A program made the translations under genes and the position numbers. Source: Amycolatopsis saalfeldensis (GTDB taxonomy: Bacteria > Actinomycetota > Actinomycetes > Mycobacteriales > Pseudonocardiaceae). Taken from it: DNA of 64,000 bases. The stretch spans positions 248,001 to 312,000 of the forward strand of contig NZ_FOEF01000001.1 in assembly GCF_900110575.1 (NCBI RefSeq), written 5' to 3'. Below the pieces are notes generated by a model. It saw nothing but the letters and a program-made list of their open reading frames with translations. It was not told the origin of the DNA and did no database searches. Shown in pieces: positions 34,249 through 42,451 of the stretch (the first letter of the stretch is position 1; every line of letters begins with the position of its first letter).

Positions 34249-34493
34249 CTGAAGACTCCTGCCACTCGTTCGGACTACCGGATCGAAATTATGCGTGCGG
34301 AAAGTGAAGAAGCGAGAGGCCGGATGGCCCGCCCACCGGGAATTCACCAGGACTTCAGCCAAGGAACCGTCAAATCGGAAATAGCGAACAAAGCGCCTGC
34401 GAGCATTAAGTCCGGTTCGCGTCGTATGGCGGATTCGCTCGCGGGCGCGGAAATAGGCGCCACCCCCAGGCGCCGGTGTGGTTGGCTACCGGG

Positions 34494-34628
34494 ATGACCA
34501 CCCCGCCCGGCTATCACACCGTCACTCCCCGAATGGTGGTCGCCGACGTGGCGGCCGCCGTCGACTTCCTGGTCACGGTCTTCGCGGCGACGGCCCCGGA
34601 GCCGGCCGGCGGACCGGTTCAGCGCTGA
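34494..34628 (+). pseudogene. N-terminal fragment of a VOC-family protein
   Basis: A 44-residue frame starting MTTPPGYHTVTPRMVVADVAAAVDFLVTVF, which is the first beta-alpha unit of glyoxalase/VOC proteins. A normal member is 120-160 residues; here the reading ends after ATAPEPAGGPVQR. The stop overlaps the ATG of the RraA-like gene (TGATG). It is probably a truncated relic, though the overlap means it could couple translation of the next gene. Confidence 0.55.
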
Positions 34629-35335
34629 TGGACGCCGAGGAGCTGCGCCGCCGTTTCGAAGGGCTGACCACCGCGCACCTCGCCGACGCCTGCGTCCGGG
34701 CGCGCTTGCAGGTCCGATGCGCGCCGGCCGGGACGCGGGCGGCGACGGCGGGCGAGCGGGTGGCCGGACGGGTGCTGCCCGCGCAACACGTCGGAAGTGT
34801 GGACGTCTTCCTCGAAGCGTTCGCCGGCAGCGAGCCGGGCGACGTGCTCGTGGTGGACAACCAGGGCCGCCTCGACGAGAGCTGCGTCGGCGATCTCGTC
34901 GCGATCGAGGCGGCGACCGCGGGGATCGGCGGCATCGTGATCTGGGGGCTGCACCGTGACACCGCCGACCTCGCCGCGATCGGGCTGCCCTTGTTCAGCC
35001 TCGGCGCGATCCCGACCGGGCCGCTGAGCGTCCACGCGCGACCGGACGACGCGCTCGAATCGGCCGCCGTCGGCCCGTGGACGATCACCCGCGAAGACCT
35101 CGTGTTCGGCGACGAGGACGGTGCGCTCTTCGTGCCCGCGAGCGAGGCCGGGGAGGTTCTCCGGCTCGCCGAGTCCATTCGGGACACCGAGCACCGCCAG
35201 GCCGGGCTCATCCGCGGCGGCACCACGCTCCGGGAGCAGGTGCGGTTCGACGAGTTCCTCCGGCAGCGCGCGGAAAACCCGTCGCTCACGTTCCGCGGGC
35301 ACCTGCGCGCGGTCGGTGGCGCCGTTGAAGAGTGA
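34628..35335 (+). CDS. RraA-family protein (aldolase/oxaloacetate-decarboxylase-like)
   Basis: A 235-residue RraA/HMG-aldolase superfamily protein. It starts RRFEGLTTAHLADACVRARLQVRCAP, near the usual D-xx-DA pattern. Metal/phosphate-site elements are LVVDNQGRLDESCVGDLVAIEAATAGIGGIVIWGLHRDTADL, matching the G-D-L-x20-R-D motif. Relatives act as 4-hydroxy-4-methyl-2-oxoglutarate aldolase/oxaloacetate decarboxylase, or inhibit RNase E. Enzymatic function is more likely given the SDR that overlaps its end by 11 bases. The ATG overlaps the VOC fragment stop. Confidence 0.75.
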   Translation: MDAEELRRRFEGLTTAHLADACVRARLQVRCAPAGTRAATAGERVAGRVLPAQHVGSVDVFLEAFAGSEPGDVLVVDNQGRLDESCVGDLVAIEAATAGIGGIVIWGLHRDTADLAAIGLPLFSLGAIPTGPLSVHARPDDALESAAVGPWTITREDLVFGDEDGALFVPASEAGEVLRLAESIRDTEHRQAGLIRGGTTLREQVRFDEFLRQRAENPSLTFRGHLRAVGGAVEE

Positions 35336-36056
35336 ACGCCCGCTCGCGCTGGTGACCGGCGTCGGCCGCCGGGCCGGTATCGGCGCCGCGATCGTCGCCC
35401 GGCTGGCCGCGACCGGCTGGGACGTCGCGTGCACGCACTGGTCGCCTTACGACGACCGGATGCCCTGGGGCCAGGACGAGGGCCGCGACGAGATCGCGGC
35501 CGCCCTCGAGCTGGAGGCCGACCTCGAAGACCCGGCCACGCCGTCGACGCTCTTCGACCGGGTCACCGCCGAGTTGGGCGACGTCCGGGCGCTGGTGCTG
35601 GCGCACTGCGAATCCGTGGACTCCGGGCTGCTGGACACCACGACCGACAGCTTCGACCGGCACTTCGCCGTGAACACCCGCGCGAGCTGGCTGCTGATCC
35701 GCGAGTTCGCCCAGCGCTACCGCGGCCCGCGCGGCGACGGCCGGATCGTCGCGTTGACCAGCGACGACGTCGTCGGCAACGTGCCCTACGGCGCGAGCAA
35801 GGGCGCGCTGGACCGGATCGTGCTCGCCGCGGCGAGCGAGCTGGGACCACTGGGGATCACGGCCAACGCGGTCAATCCCGGCCCCACCGACACGGGCTGG
35901 CTGACCTGCGACCTGGCCGCCGCCCTGGCCACCCGGACCCCGCTCGGCCGCCTCGGCCTGCCCCGCGACTGTGCCAACCTGGTCTCGTTCCTGCTCGGTC
36001 CCGAGGGCGGCTGGATCAACGGCCAGCTGCTCACCAGCAACGGCGGCCTCTCGTGA
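35325..36056 (+). CDS. SDR-family oxidoreductase
   Basis: A 243-residue short-chain dehydrogenase. It has the cofactor loop TGVGRRAGIGAAIV with a two-residue longer variant of TGxxxGIG, LTSDD with the catalytic Ser, and YGASKGALD with YxxxK. NPGPTDTGWLTCDLAAAL follows the active site, and C-terminal GGWINGQLLTSNGGLS is typical. TTG at 35325 is favoured; GTG at 35316 is possible. It overlaps the RraA-like gene, so the two probably share a pathway. Ends 1 base from the convergent glycerate kinase. Confidence 0.8.
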   Translation: MKSERPLALVTGVGRRAGIGAAIVARLAATGWDVACTHWSPYDDRMPWGQDEGRDEIAAALELEADLEDPATPSTLFDRVTAELGDVRALVLAHCESVDSGLLDTTTDSFDRHFAVNTRASWLLIREFAQRYRGPRGDGRIVALTSDDVVGNVPYGASKGALDRIVLAAASELGPLGITANAVNPGPTDTGWLTCDLAAALATRTPLGRLGLPRDCANLVSFLLGPEGGWINGQLLTSNGGLS

Positions 36057-36057
36057 C

Positions 36058-37158
36058 TCACCCGGACAACGTCAAGCACTCACGCGCCAGTTGTTCCGCC
36101 CGGCGCCGCAGCAAAGAACGGGCGTCGGCGACGCAGCGGGCCGGGTCCGGGTCCAGGTCGGTGAGGGCGTAAACGGCTTCGAAACCCGCCGCCTGCCAAT
36201 CCTCCGGCGAGAGCAGGCACCGGCCCGCGATCGCGACCACCGGGACGCCCACCGCGGCCGCCGCGCGCTGGACCCCGATCGGAGCCTTGCCCCGCAACGA
36301 TTGTTCGTCGAGCGAGCCCTCGCCGGTGACCACCAGCCGCGCGTGCCGGACGGCGTCGGAGAAGCCCAGCAGTTCCAGCATCAGGCTGCTGCCCGGCCGC
36401 ATCCGGGCGCCCAGCACCGCCAGCGCCGCGAAGCCCACACCACCCGCCGCGCCCGCGCCCGGCTCCTCGGCGAATTCCGGGCCGATCAGCTCCGACCACC
36501 GCCGCAGACCGCGTTCCAGCGTCAAGACATCGTCTATCGACGCGCCCTTCTGCGGCCCGTACACCGCCGCCGCGCCGGATGGCCCCAGCAGCGGATTGTC
36601 CACATCGGACGCCAGCGAGACCTCCACCGGAGCCACGCCAGACAGGTCCACAGTAGACAGCGAGGCCAACGCGGCCCCGCCAGGTGGGAGAACGGCACCG
36701 GAGGCGTCCAGCAGACGCGCGCCCAGCGCCGTCAACATCCCGGCGCCGCCGTCCGTGCAAGCACTGCCGCCGACGCCGAGCACCACTCGCGAAGCCCCCG
36801 CCGCGACCGCCGCGGCGATCAGCTCACCGGTGCCGATGCTGGACGCGGTGAGGGGTTGTGGCACGCCGCCGGGCAGCCGGTGCAGGCCGGAGGCCTCCGC
36901 CAGCTCCACCACGGCGACGTCGTCCCGGAGCGCGAAGTACGCCGTGACGCGACGCCCGGTCGGGCCGTGCACCCGCGCCGGCACGCGGCGGAATCCGGCG
37001 GCGACGGCGGCCGCGACCGTCCCGTCACCGCCGTCCGCCACCGGCAGCATCCGCACCGGTTCCGCAGAAACTGCCGCGAAGCCCTCAGCCACCACCGACG
37101 CGACTTCGGCCGCGGTCAGCGAGCCCTTGAACTTGTCGGGGGCCACCAGCACGGTCAC
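36058..37158 (-). CDS. glxK: glycerate 2-kinase (GarK/GlxK family)
   Basis: A 366-residue glycerate kinase that would phosphorylate D-glycerate to 2-phosphoglycerate. Family motifs: VLVAPDKFKGSLTAAEVA at the N-terminus, LPVADGGDGT, VLGVGGSACTDGGAGML, SDVDNPLLGPSGAAAVYGPQKGA and VVTGEGSLDEQSLRGKAPIGV. GTG at 37158 is chosen because it begins the homology and leaves 16 bases after the upstream gene. In this purine cluster it would consume glycerate derived from glyoxylate after allantoin breakdown. Tartronate-semialdehyde steps are not encoded here. Confidence 0.88.
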   Translation of the reverse strand: MTVLVAPDKFKGSLTAAEVASVVAEGFAAVSAEPVRMLPVADGGDGTVAAAVAAGFRRVPARVHGPTGRRVTAYFALRDDVAVVELAEASGLHRLPGGVPQPLTASSIGTGELIAAAVAAGASRVVLGVGGSACTDGGAGMLTALGARLLDASGAVLPPGGAALASLSTVDLSGVAPVEVSLASDVDNPLLGPSGAAAVYGPQKGASIDDVLTLERGLRRWSELIGPEFAEEPGAGAAGGVGFAALAVLGARMRPGSSLMLELLGFSDAVRHARLVVTGEGSLDEQSLRGKAPIGVQRAAAAVGVPVVAIAGRCLLSPEDWQAAGFEAVYALTDLDPDPARCVADARSLLRRRAEQLARECLTLSG

Positions 37159-37174
37159 GGGAGCGGCCCGGCCG

Positions 37175-37561
37175 TCACGCCGCTTCCCTGCCGGCCAGGT
37201 AAGCGCGCCAGTCGCCGATTTCCGTGATGTCACGCAGCTGCACGTGCGACGTCTGCGGCCGGCGCAGCAGCATCGCGAACGCCGAGCTGCCGTCCGCCAG
37301 CTCGATCACGCCCAGCTCCAGCTCCGGCGGCTCGGCCGGCAGCACCCGGTCGCGCAGGGCGTCCAGCGAAACGTCGTAAACCTCGCCGCTGACCGGCGCA
37401 CCGCCGTGGGCCACCGGGACCAGCGCGGGGCACTGGCCGCCGACGGAGTAGAAGCGGTACTTGGGCGCGGTCGTCGTGGCGGTGACCAGCGGCGCGCCGT
37501 CGAGCAGGTGGTGCAGCGGCTCGCCGCGCATGGCGCCGCCGTTGAGGAAGATCAGGGTCAC
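37175..37561 (-). CDS. allophanate-hydrolase-related protein (AtzF C-terminal-like)
   Basis: A 128-residue protein resembling the C-terminal domain of allophanate hydrolase, which has a gamma-glutamylcyclotransferase-like fold. Landmarks are IFLNGGAMRGEPLHHLLDGAP, APKYRFYSVGGQCPALVPV, GEVYDVSLDALRDRVLP and EPPELELGVIELADGSSAFAMLLRR. It has no amidase domain. Between purine permease and glycerate kinase genes it likely acts on a ureide or carboxylated-amine intermediate. Function is inferred from context only. Confidence 0.7.
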   Translation of the reverse strand: MTLIFLNGGAMRGEPLHHLLDGAPLVTATTTAPKYRFYSVGGQCPALVPVAHGGAPVSGEVYDVSLDALRDRVLPAEPPELELGVIELADGSSAFAMLLRRPQTSHVQLRDITEIGDWRAYLAGREAA

Positions 37562-37573
37562 GGAAGGTCCTTT

Positions 37574-39016
37574 CTAGAGGATCGCCTTGACGACGTCGAC
37601 GCCGAAGTAGACGGTGAAAACGAGGGCCAGCACGGTCAGGATCCAGCCGGCCTCGCGCCATTTCCCCTTGCAGGTCTTGATCAGCACGTACGCGATCAGG
37701 CCGGCGCCGACGCCGTTGGTGATCGAGTAGGTGAACGGGATCAGCGCGACGGTGAGGAACACCGGGATCGTGTAATCCGGGTCGTGCCAAGGGATGTTGC
37801 GGCACTGCGCCACCATCATGCCGCCGATCACCACCAGCGCGGGCGCGGCGGCCTGCGCCGGCACGATGCCCGCGATCGGGGTGAACAGCAGCGTCGCGGC
37901 GAACAGCACCCCGGTGACCACGCTCGCCAGCCCGGTCCGCGCGCCCTCCCCGACACCGGCCGCGGATTCCAGGAACACGGTGTTCGGCGACGAGCCGGCC
38001 AGCCCGCCCGCGATCGCGCCCGCGCCGTCGACCAGCAGGATGCGGCCCATCTTCGGCACGCGGCCGTCCTTCGACAGCCCGGCTTCGGCCGAAACGCTGG
38101 TGATCGTGCCCATCGCGTCGAAGAAGCCCGAAAGGACCAGCGTGAACAGGAAGATCGTGGCCGTCAGCGCGCCCGCCGAGGCGAAGCCGCCGAACAGGTC
38201 GACGTGCCCGAGCAGCCCGAAGTTCGGGGCCGCCACGACGTGGCTCGGCAGCGTCGGGGTGGTCAGGCCCCAGTTGCCGACGCCGAAGCCGTCGTGCAGC
38301 ACCACCGCGACCACAGTGGACACCGCGATGCTGATCAGCACCGCGCCGGGCACCTTGCGCGAGGTGAGCACGGTCATCAGCAGCAGGCCGAAGCAGAACA
38401 CCGCGATCGGCCAGCCGTTGAGGTGCCCGTCGAGGCCGAGCCGGACCGGGACGGTGGTGCCGGCCGCGTCCGGCATCCGGGTCACGAATCCCGCGCTGAC
38501 CAGGCCGACCAGGGCGATGTAAAGCCCGATGCCGACGGTGATGGCCATCTTCAGCGGCGCCGGGATCGCGTTCATGATGCGTTCCCGGATCCCGCTGACC
38601 GCCATCACCACGATGCAGACGCCTTCCAGCACCACCAGCCCGAAGGCCTGCGCCCAGGTCATCGACGGCGCCATCTGGAACGCCACGATGCCGTTGATGC
38701 CGAGCCCGGCGGCGAGCGCGAGGGGCGCGTTGCCGACCAGTCCCATGAGGATGGTCATCACCGCGGCCGCCAGCGCGGTGGCGGTGGTGACCATCCCGGC
38801 GCTGAGCTTCGCGCCGGTGATGTCGGCGGAGGCGCCGAGGATGAGCGGGTTGAGCAGCACGATGTAGGCCATCGCGACGAACGTGGTGACGCCGCCGCGC
38901 ACTTCCCGGCCGACGGTCGTGCGCCGTGCGGTCAGGTCGAACAGACGGTCCATAAGGGACTTACGGACCGGGTCTTTCGCCGGGCTCACAGCGTCTTCGA
39001 TGCGTACCTGGGTCAT
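37574..39016 (-). CDS. NCS2-family purine permease (AzgA/PbuG type)
   Basis: A 480-residue transporter with about 13 TM helices that imports hypoxanthine, guanine, adenine or xanthine with protons. The N-terminus REVRGGVTTFVAMAYIVLLNPLIL is the AzgA/GhxP signature. NCS2 motifs are ALAAGLGINGIVAF, LFTLVLSGFFDAMGTITSVSAEAGL and AGGLAGSSPNTVFLESAAGVGEGARTG. It lies in the purine operon between the deaminase and the allophanate-hydrolase-related gene. GGGGAGG lies 8 bases upstream. Confidence 0.88.
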   Translation of the reverse strand: MTQVRIEDAVSPAKDPVRKSLMDRLFDLTARRTTVGREVRGGVTTFVAMAYIVLLNPLILGASADITGAKLSAGMVTTATALAAAVMTILMGLVGNAPLALAAGLGINGIVAFQMAPSMTWAQAFGLVVLEGVCIVVMAVSGIRERIMNAIPAPLKMAITVGIGLYIALVGLVSAGFVTRMPDAAGTTVPVRLGLDGHLNGWPIAVFCFGLLLMTVLTSRKVPGAVLISIAVSTVVAVVLHDGFGVGNWGLTTPTLPSHVVAAPNFGLLGHVDLFGGFASAGALTATIFLFTLVLSGFFDAMGTITSVSAEAGLSKDGRVPKMGRILLVDGAGAIAGGLAGSSPNTVFLESAAGVGEGARTGLASVVTGVLFAATLLFTPIAGIVPAQAAAPALVVIGGMMVAQCRNIPWHDPDYTIPVFLTVALIPFTYSITNGVGAGLIAYVLIKTCKGKWREAGWILTVLALVFTVYFGVDVVKAIL

Positions 39017-39050
39017 GCGTCCTCCCCTTGCCGGTGGGTGTGCTGCACCG

Positions 39051-39072
39051 CGCCCCGAAAGCGATCGGGGCG
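39051..39072 (-). other. hairpin in the leader of the purine permease gene
   Basis: CGCCCCGA and TCGGGGCG form a perfect 8-bp stem with a 6-base loop, 35 bases upstream of the start codon. A second pair, CACCGG/CCGGTG at about 39107-39147, lies behind it. No T-run follows, so it may be a leader structure or an mRNA processing site. Confidence 0.3.
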
Positions 39073-39161
39073 TGGCCAGCGGGACGTTTCGGTTTTTGTG
39101 GTGCTCCGGTCAGCACCGGGATGGGCCCTGGGTGCGGGCTTCCGGTGTTGGGGTGGAATCC

Positions 39162-39650
39162 CTAGTAGTCGACGCGGTCCGGCCGGTCCAGCCAGGCGTC
39201 AAAGGGCGCGAAGCCGTCCTTCAAGGACAGCCGGGACACGGGTACTTCCCAGTTTTCGCGGGGGTTTTCGAACAGTTCGTAGAAGGCGCGGTCGTCGAAC
39301 CCGGCCTTGGCGGCATCGTGGCGGTCGGCCGCGAAGAGCACGCGGTCCACCCGGGCCCACAACGCGGACGCGAGGCACATCGGGCACGGCTCGCACGAGG
39401 AGACGAGCACGCAGCCCGTCAGCTTGAAGTCGCCCAGCGCCTGGCAGGCCGCGCGGATCGCGACGACCTCGGCGTGCGCCGTCGGGTCGAGCGAGGGCGT
39501 GACGCGGTTGACGCCGGTGGAGATGATCTCGCCGTCCTTGGCGACCAGCGCGCCGAACGGGCCGCCGCCGTCGGCGACGTTGCTGGTGGCGATGCGGACG
39601 CTTTCGGCGAGCCAGCCGTGTTCCAGGTCGGCAGCGGCGGAAACGGTCAT
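39162..39650 (-). CDS. nucleoside/purine deaminase (guanine-deaminase-like CDA family)
   Basis: A 162-residue zinc deaminase of the cytidine-deaminase-like fold. Zinc ligands and the proton-shuttle Glu lie in AHAEVVAI (near residue 59), and the two Cys in PCPMC. It has NRVTPSLDPTAHAEV and FYELFENPRENWEVPVS, the pattern of bacterial guanine deaminases (GuaD). It would convert guanine to xanthine, feeding the xanthine dehydrogenase encoded next to it. Confidence 0.85.
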   Translation of the reverse strand: MTVSAAADLEHGWLAESVRIATSNVADGGGPFGALVAKDGEIISTGVNRVTPSLDPTAHAEVVAIRAACQALGDFKLTGCVLVSSCEPCPMCLASALWARVDRVLFAADRHDAAKAGFDDRAFYELFENPRENWEVPVSRLSLKDGFAPFDAWLDRPDRVDY

Positions 39651-39674
39651 TTCTTCAGCTCTCCCAAGGGGTTT

Positions 39675-41984
39675 TCAGGTACCGGTGAGGTGCTCGGGGC
39701 GGATCGGGACACGGGGCAGCTCCAGCCCGGTGGCCGCGCGGATGGCGTTGGCGATGGCCGGCGTCGCGGAGATCGTGGGCGGCTCGCCGACCCCGCGCAC
39801 GCCGTACGGGGAGTGCGGGTCGGGCCGTTCCAGCACGTCGATGCGCATCGGGGGCATGTCGAGCACGGTCGGGATCAGGTAATCGGTGAAGGACGGGTTG
39901 CGCACCTTCCCGTCGACGACCTGGATCTCCTCCATCACCGCCAGCCCGAGGCCCTGCGCGGAACCGCCTTGGATCTGGCCGAGCACGGCGTCGGGGTTGA
40001 GCGCCTTGCCGACGTCCTGCGCGCAGTCCAGCTGCACGACCTTGACCAGGCCCAGCTCCACGTCGACGTCCACCACCGCGCGGTGGGCGGAGAAGCCGTA
40101 CTGCACGTGGGCGTCGCCCTGGCCGGTCTCCGGGTCGAGCGGGTAGGTCTTGCGGTGGTGGTATTCGCGGGTCTCCTCCACGATTTCCTCGCCCAGCAGC
40201 TCGGCCAGCCCGATGAGCACCTCGCCGTCGGCGGCGACGATCTTGCCGCCGGCCAGCGACATCCCAGCGGCCGGGCGGGCGAGCCGACGCTCAGCCAGCG
40301 CGTACACCGCTTCGGCCACCGCGCGACAAGCGTTGCGCACCGCGCCGCCGGTGATGTACGTCTGACGCGACGCCGAGCTGGAACCCGCGTCGCCGACACT
40401 CGTGTCGGCCGGGTGCACGGTCACCCGCGGCACGCCCAGCTCCGTCCGCGCGATCTGCTGTTGCAGCGTGACGAGGCCCTGTCCCACCTCGGCCGCGGCG
40501 GTGTGCACCATCGCCACCGGCTCGCCGCCGATGACCTGCAGCCGCACGCGCGCCGTCGAGTAGTCGTCAAGACCCTCGGCGTACGAGATGTTCTTGATGG
40601 TCACGCCGTAGCCGACGCCGCGGACCACCCCCTCGCCGTGCGTTACGTTCGAAGCGCCGCCGGGCAGGTCCCGGATGTCCACGGCACCACCGCGTTCCGG
40701 CGGCAGCGGCATGTCCTTCACCCGCTGCACCAGCTCGCCGACCGGCGCCGGGAAGTCCACCACCTGGCCGGTGACGTTGGTGGAGCCCTCGCTCATGGCG
40801 TTGCGGATCCGCAGGTCCGCCGGGTCCATCCCGAGCGCGGCGGCGAGTTTGTCCATTTGCGACTCGTACGCGTACGTCGGCTGCACCGCCCCGAGGCCGC
40901 GCATCGCGCCGCACGTCGGGTTGTTGCTGTACACGCCCCAGCCCTCGATCTTCGCGTTCGGCACGTTGTACGGGCCGACGCTGAGCGTCGTGCCGTTGCC
41001 GACCACCACCGGGGTCTTGGACGCGTACGCGCCTCCGTCGAAGTACATCCGCGCGCGGACGTACACGAGGTCGCCGTCCTTCGTCGCGCCGTGCTCGTAG
41101 TACATCTTCGCCGGGTGACGGTGCACGTGGCCGAAGAAGGACTCTTCGCGGTTGTAGACCATCTTCACCGGACGGCCGGTGCGAAGCGCCAGCAGGCACG
41201 AGTGGATCTGCATGGACAGGTCCTCACGCCCGCCGAACGCGCCGCCGACGCCGGAAAGCGTCAGCCGCACCTTCTCCGGCGGCAGGCCGAGCGCCTTGGC
41301 CGTCTGCCGCTGATCGACGTGCAGCCACTGGGTGGCGAGGTAGAGGTCGACCCCGCCGTCGTCGTCCGGCACGGCCAGCCCGGACTCCGGGCCGAGGAAC
41401 GCCTGGTCCTGCATGCCGATCTCGTACACGCCGGAGACCACCACCTCGGCGGCCGCGTCCGGGTCGCCCTTGAGGATTCGCTGGTACCGCACCAGGTTCC
41501 CGTCCGGGTGCAGCTTCGGCAGCGTGGCGTCGTGCGCGGCGCGCTCGGGGTCGGTGATCGGCTCCAGCACCTCGTACTCGACGTCGATCTCCTTGAGCGC
41601 CTGCCGCGCGATCTCGGGATGGTCGGCGGCGAGGATCGCGACCGGCTCGCCCTGGAACCGCACGCGGTCCTCGGCCAGCGCGGGGGTGTCCTGGTACTTG
41701 AGGCCGTAGACGTTCTCGCCGGGCACGTCCTCGTACGTGAGCACCGCGTGCACGCCGGGCTGGGCCAACGCGCGGGAGACGTCGAGGCGCACGATGCGGG
41801 CGTGCGGGTGCGGGCTGCGCAATGTCGCGCCCCACAACATGTCCTCGTGCCACAGGTCGGACGAGTACGCGAATTCGCCGCGCACCTTGAGCGTGCCGTC
41901 GGGGCGCAATGGGCTCGCGCCGATGCCGCCGCTGACGGTTTCGGCCAGATCCTGCGGGGACCGGGCCGGGGCGGACCTGGTCAT
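39675..41984 (-). CDS. xdhA: xanthine dehydrogenase molybdopterin-binding subunit
   Basis: A 769-residue large subunit. N-terminal a/b hammerhead (LKVRGEFAYSSDLWHEDMLWGATLRSPHPHARI) is followed by the molybdenum-cofactor domains. Landmarks: GVYEIGMQDQAFLGPESGLAVPDD, GVGGAFGGREDLSMQIHSCLLALRTGRPVKM, AMRGLGAVQPTYAYESQMDKLA and GVRGVGEPPTISATPAIANAI. The final motif contains the catalytic Glu. It oxidises hypoxanthine to xanthine and xanthine to urate in the cytosol. Its ATG overlaps the 2Fe-2S gene stop. No XdhC cofactor-insertion gene is in the window. Confidence 0.9.
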   Translation of the reverse strand: MTRSAPARSPQDLAETVSGGIGASPLRPDGTLKVRGEFAYSSDLWHEDMLWGATLRSPHPHARIVRLDVSRALAQPGVHAVLTYEDVPGENVYGLKYQDTPALAEDRVRFQGEPVAILAADHPEIARQALKEIDVEYEVLEPITDPERAAHDATLPKLHPDGNLVRYQRILKGDPDAAAEVVVSGVYEIGMQDQAFLGPESGLAVPDDDGGVDLYLATQWLHVDQRQTAKALGLPPEKVRLTLSGVGGAFGGREDLSMQIHSCLLALRTGRPVKMVYNREESFFGHVHRHPAKMYYEHGATKDGDLVYVRARMYFDGGAYASKTPVVVGNGTTLSVGPYNVPNAKIEGWGVYSNNPTCGAMRGLGAVQPTYAYESQMDKLAAALGMDPADLRIRNAMSEGSTNVTGQVVDFPAPVGELVQRVKDMPLPPERGGAVDIRDLPGGASNVTHGEGVVRGVGYGVTIKNISYAEGLDDYSTARVRLQVIGGEPVAMVHTAAAEVGQGLVTLQQQIARTELGVPRVTVHPADTSVGDAGSSSASRQTYITGGAVRNACRAVAEAVYALAERRLARPAAGMSLAGGKIVAADGEVLIGLAELLGEEIVEETREYHHRKTYPLDPETGQGDAHVQYGFSAHRAVVDVDVELGLVKVVQLDCAQDVGKALNPDAVLGQIQGGSAQGLGLAVMEEIQVVDGKVRNPSFTDYLIPTVLDMPPMRIDVLERPDPHSPYGVRGVGEPPTISATPAIANAIRAATGLELPRVPIRPEHLTGT

Positions 41985-42451
41985 GCGTTCTCCTTACGGG
42001 ACGCGGCGAGACGCACGGCGTCGAGAATCTTCTCGTATCCCGTGCAGCGACAGAGGTTCCCCGCCAGCGCCTCGCGGATCTCGGCGTCGCTCGGGTCGGT
42101 GGTGCGCGCGACGAGGTCGTGCGCCGTCACCAGCAGGCCGGGGGTGCAGAAGCCGCACTGGACGGCGCCGCACTCCACAAAGGACTCCTGGATCGGGTCC
42201 AGCCGGTCGCCGTCGGCGAGGCCTTCGACGGTACGCACCTCGCGGCCCTCCGCCTGACCGGCCGCGACCAGGCACGAGCACACCGGGACCCCGTCGAGGT
42301 ACACCGTGCAGGAGCCGCATTCGCCTTGTTCACAGGCGTTCTTCGAGCCCGCGAGACCGAGGCGCTCGCGCAGCACGTACAGCAGGCTTTCGCCTTCCCA
42401 GACGTTGTCCGCCTGGCGTTTTTCGCCGTTCACCACCACGTTCACGCGCAT
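41981..42451 (-). CDS. xdhC-like_2Fe2S: xanthine dehydrogenase 2Fe-2S subunit
   Basis: A 156-residue ferredoxin-like subunit with two 2Fe-2S clusters. The N-terminal plant-type site has Cys40, Cys45 and Cys48 (CEQGECGSC) and a later Cys in VPVCSC. The helical domain has CGFCTPG and CRCTGYE. It carries electrons from the molybdenum site to FAD. ATG at 42451 is the natural start and overlaps the FAD-subunit gene by 10 bases. Gene symbol use varies between species. Confidence 0.9.
   Translation of the reverse strand: MRVNVVVNGEKRQADNVWEGESLLYVLRERLGLAGSKNACEQGECGSCTVYLDGVPVCSCLVAAGQAEGREVRTVEGLADGDRLDPIQESFVECGAVQCGFCTPGLLVTAHDLVARTTDPSDAEIREALAGNLCRCTGYEKILDAVRLAASRKENA

Noticed and set aside
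34249..34493. IdeR/DmdR iron box before efeO
   Set aside because: No TTAGGTTAGGCTCACCTAA-like palindrome is present in the gap; only scattered partial matches.
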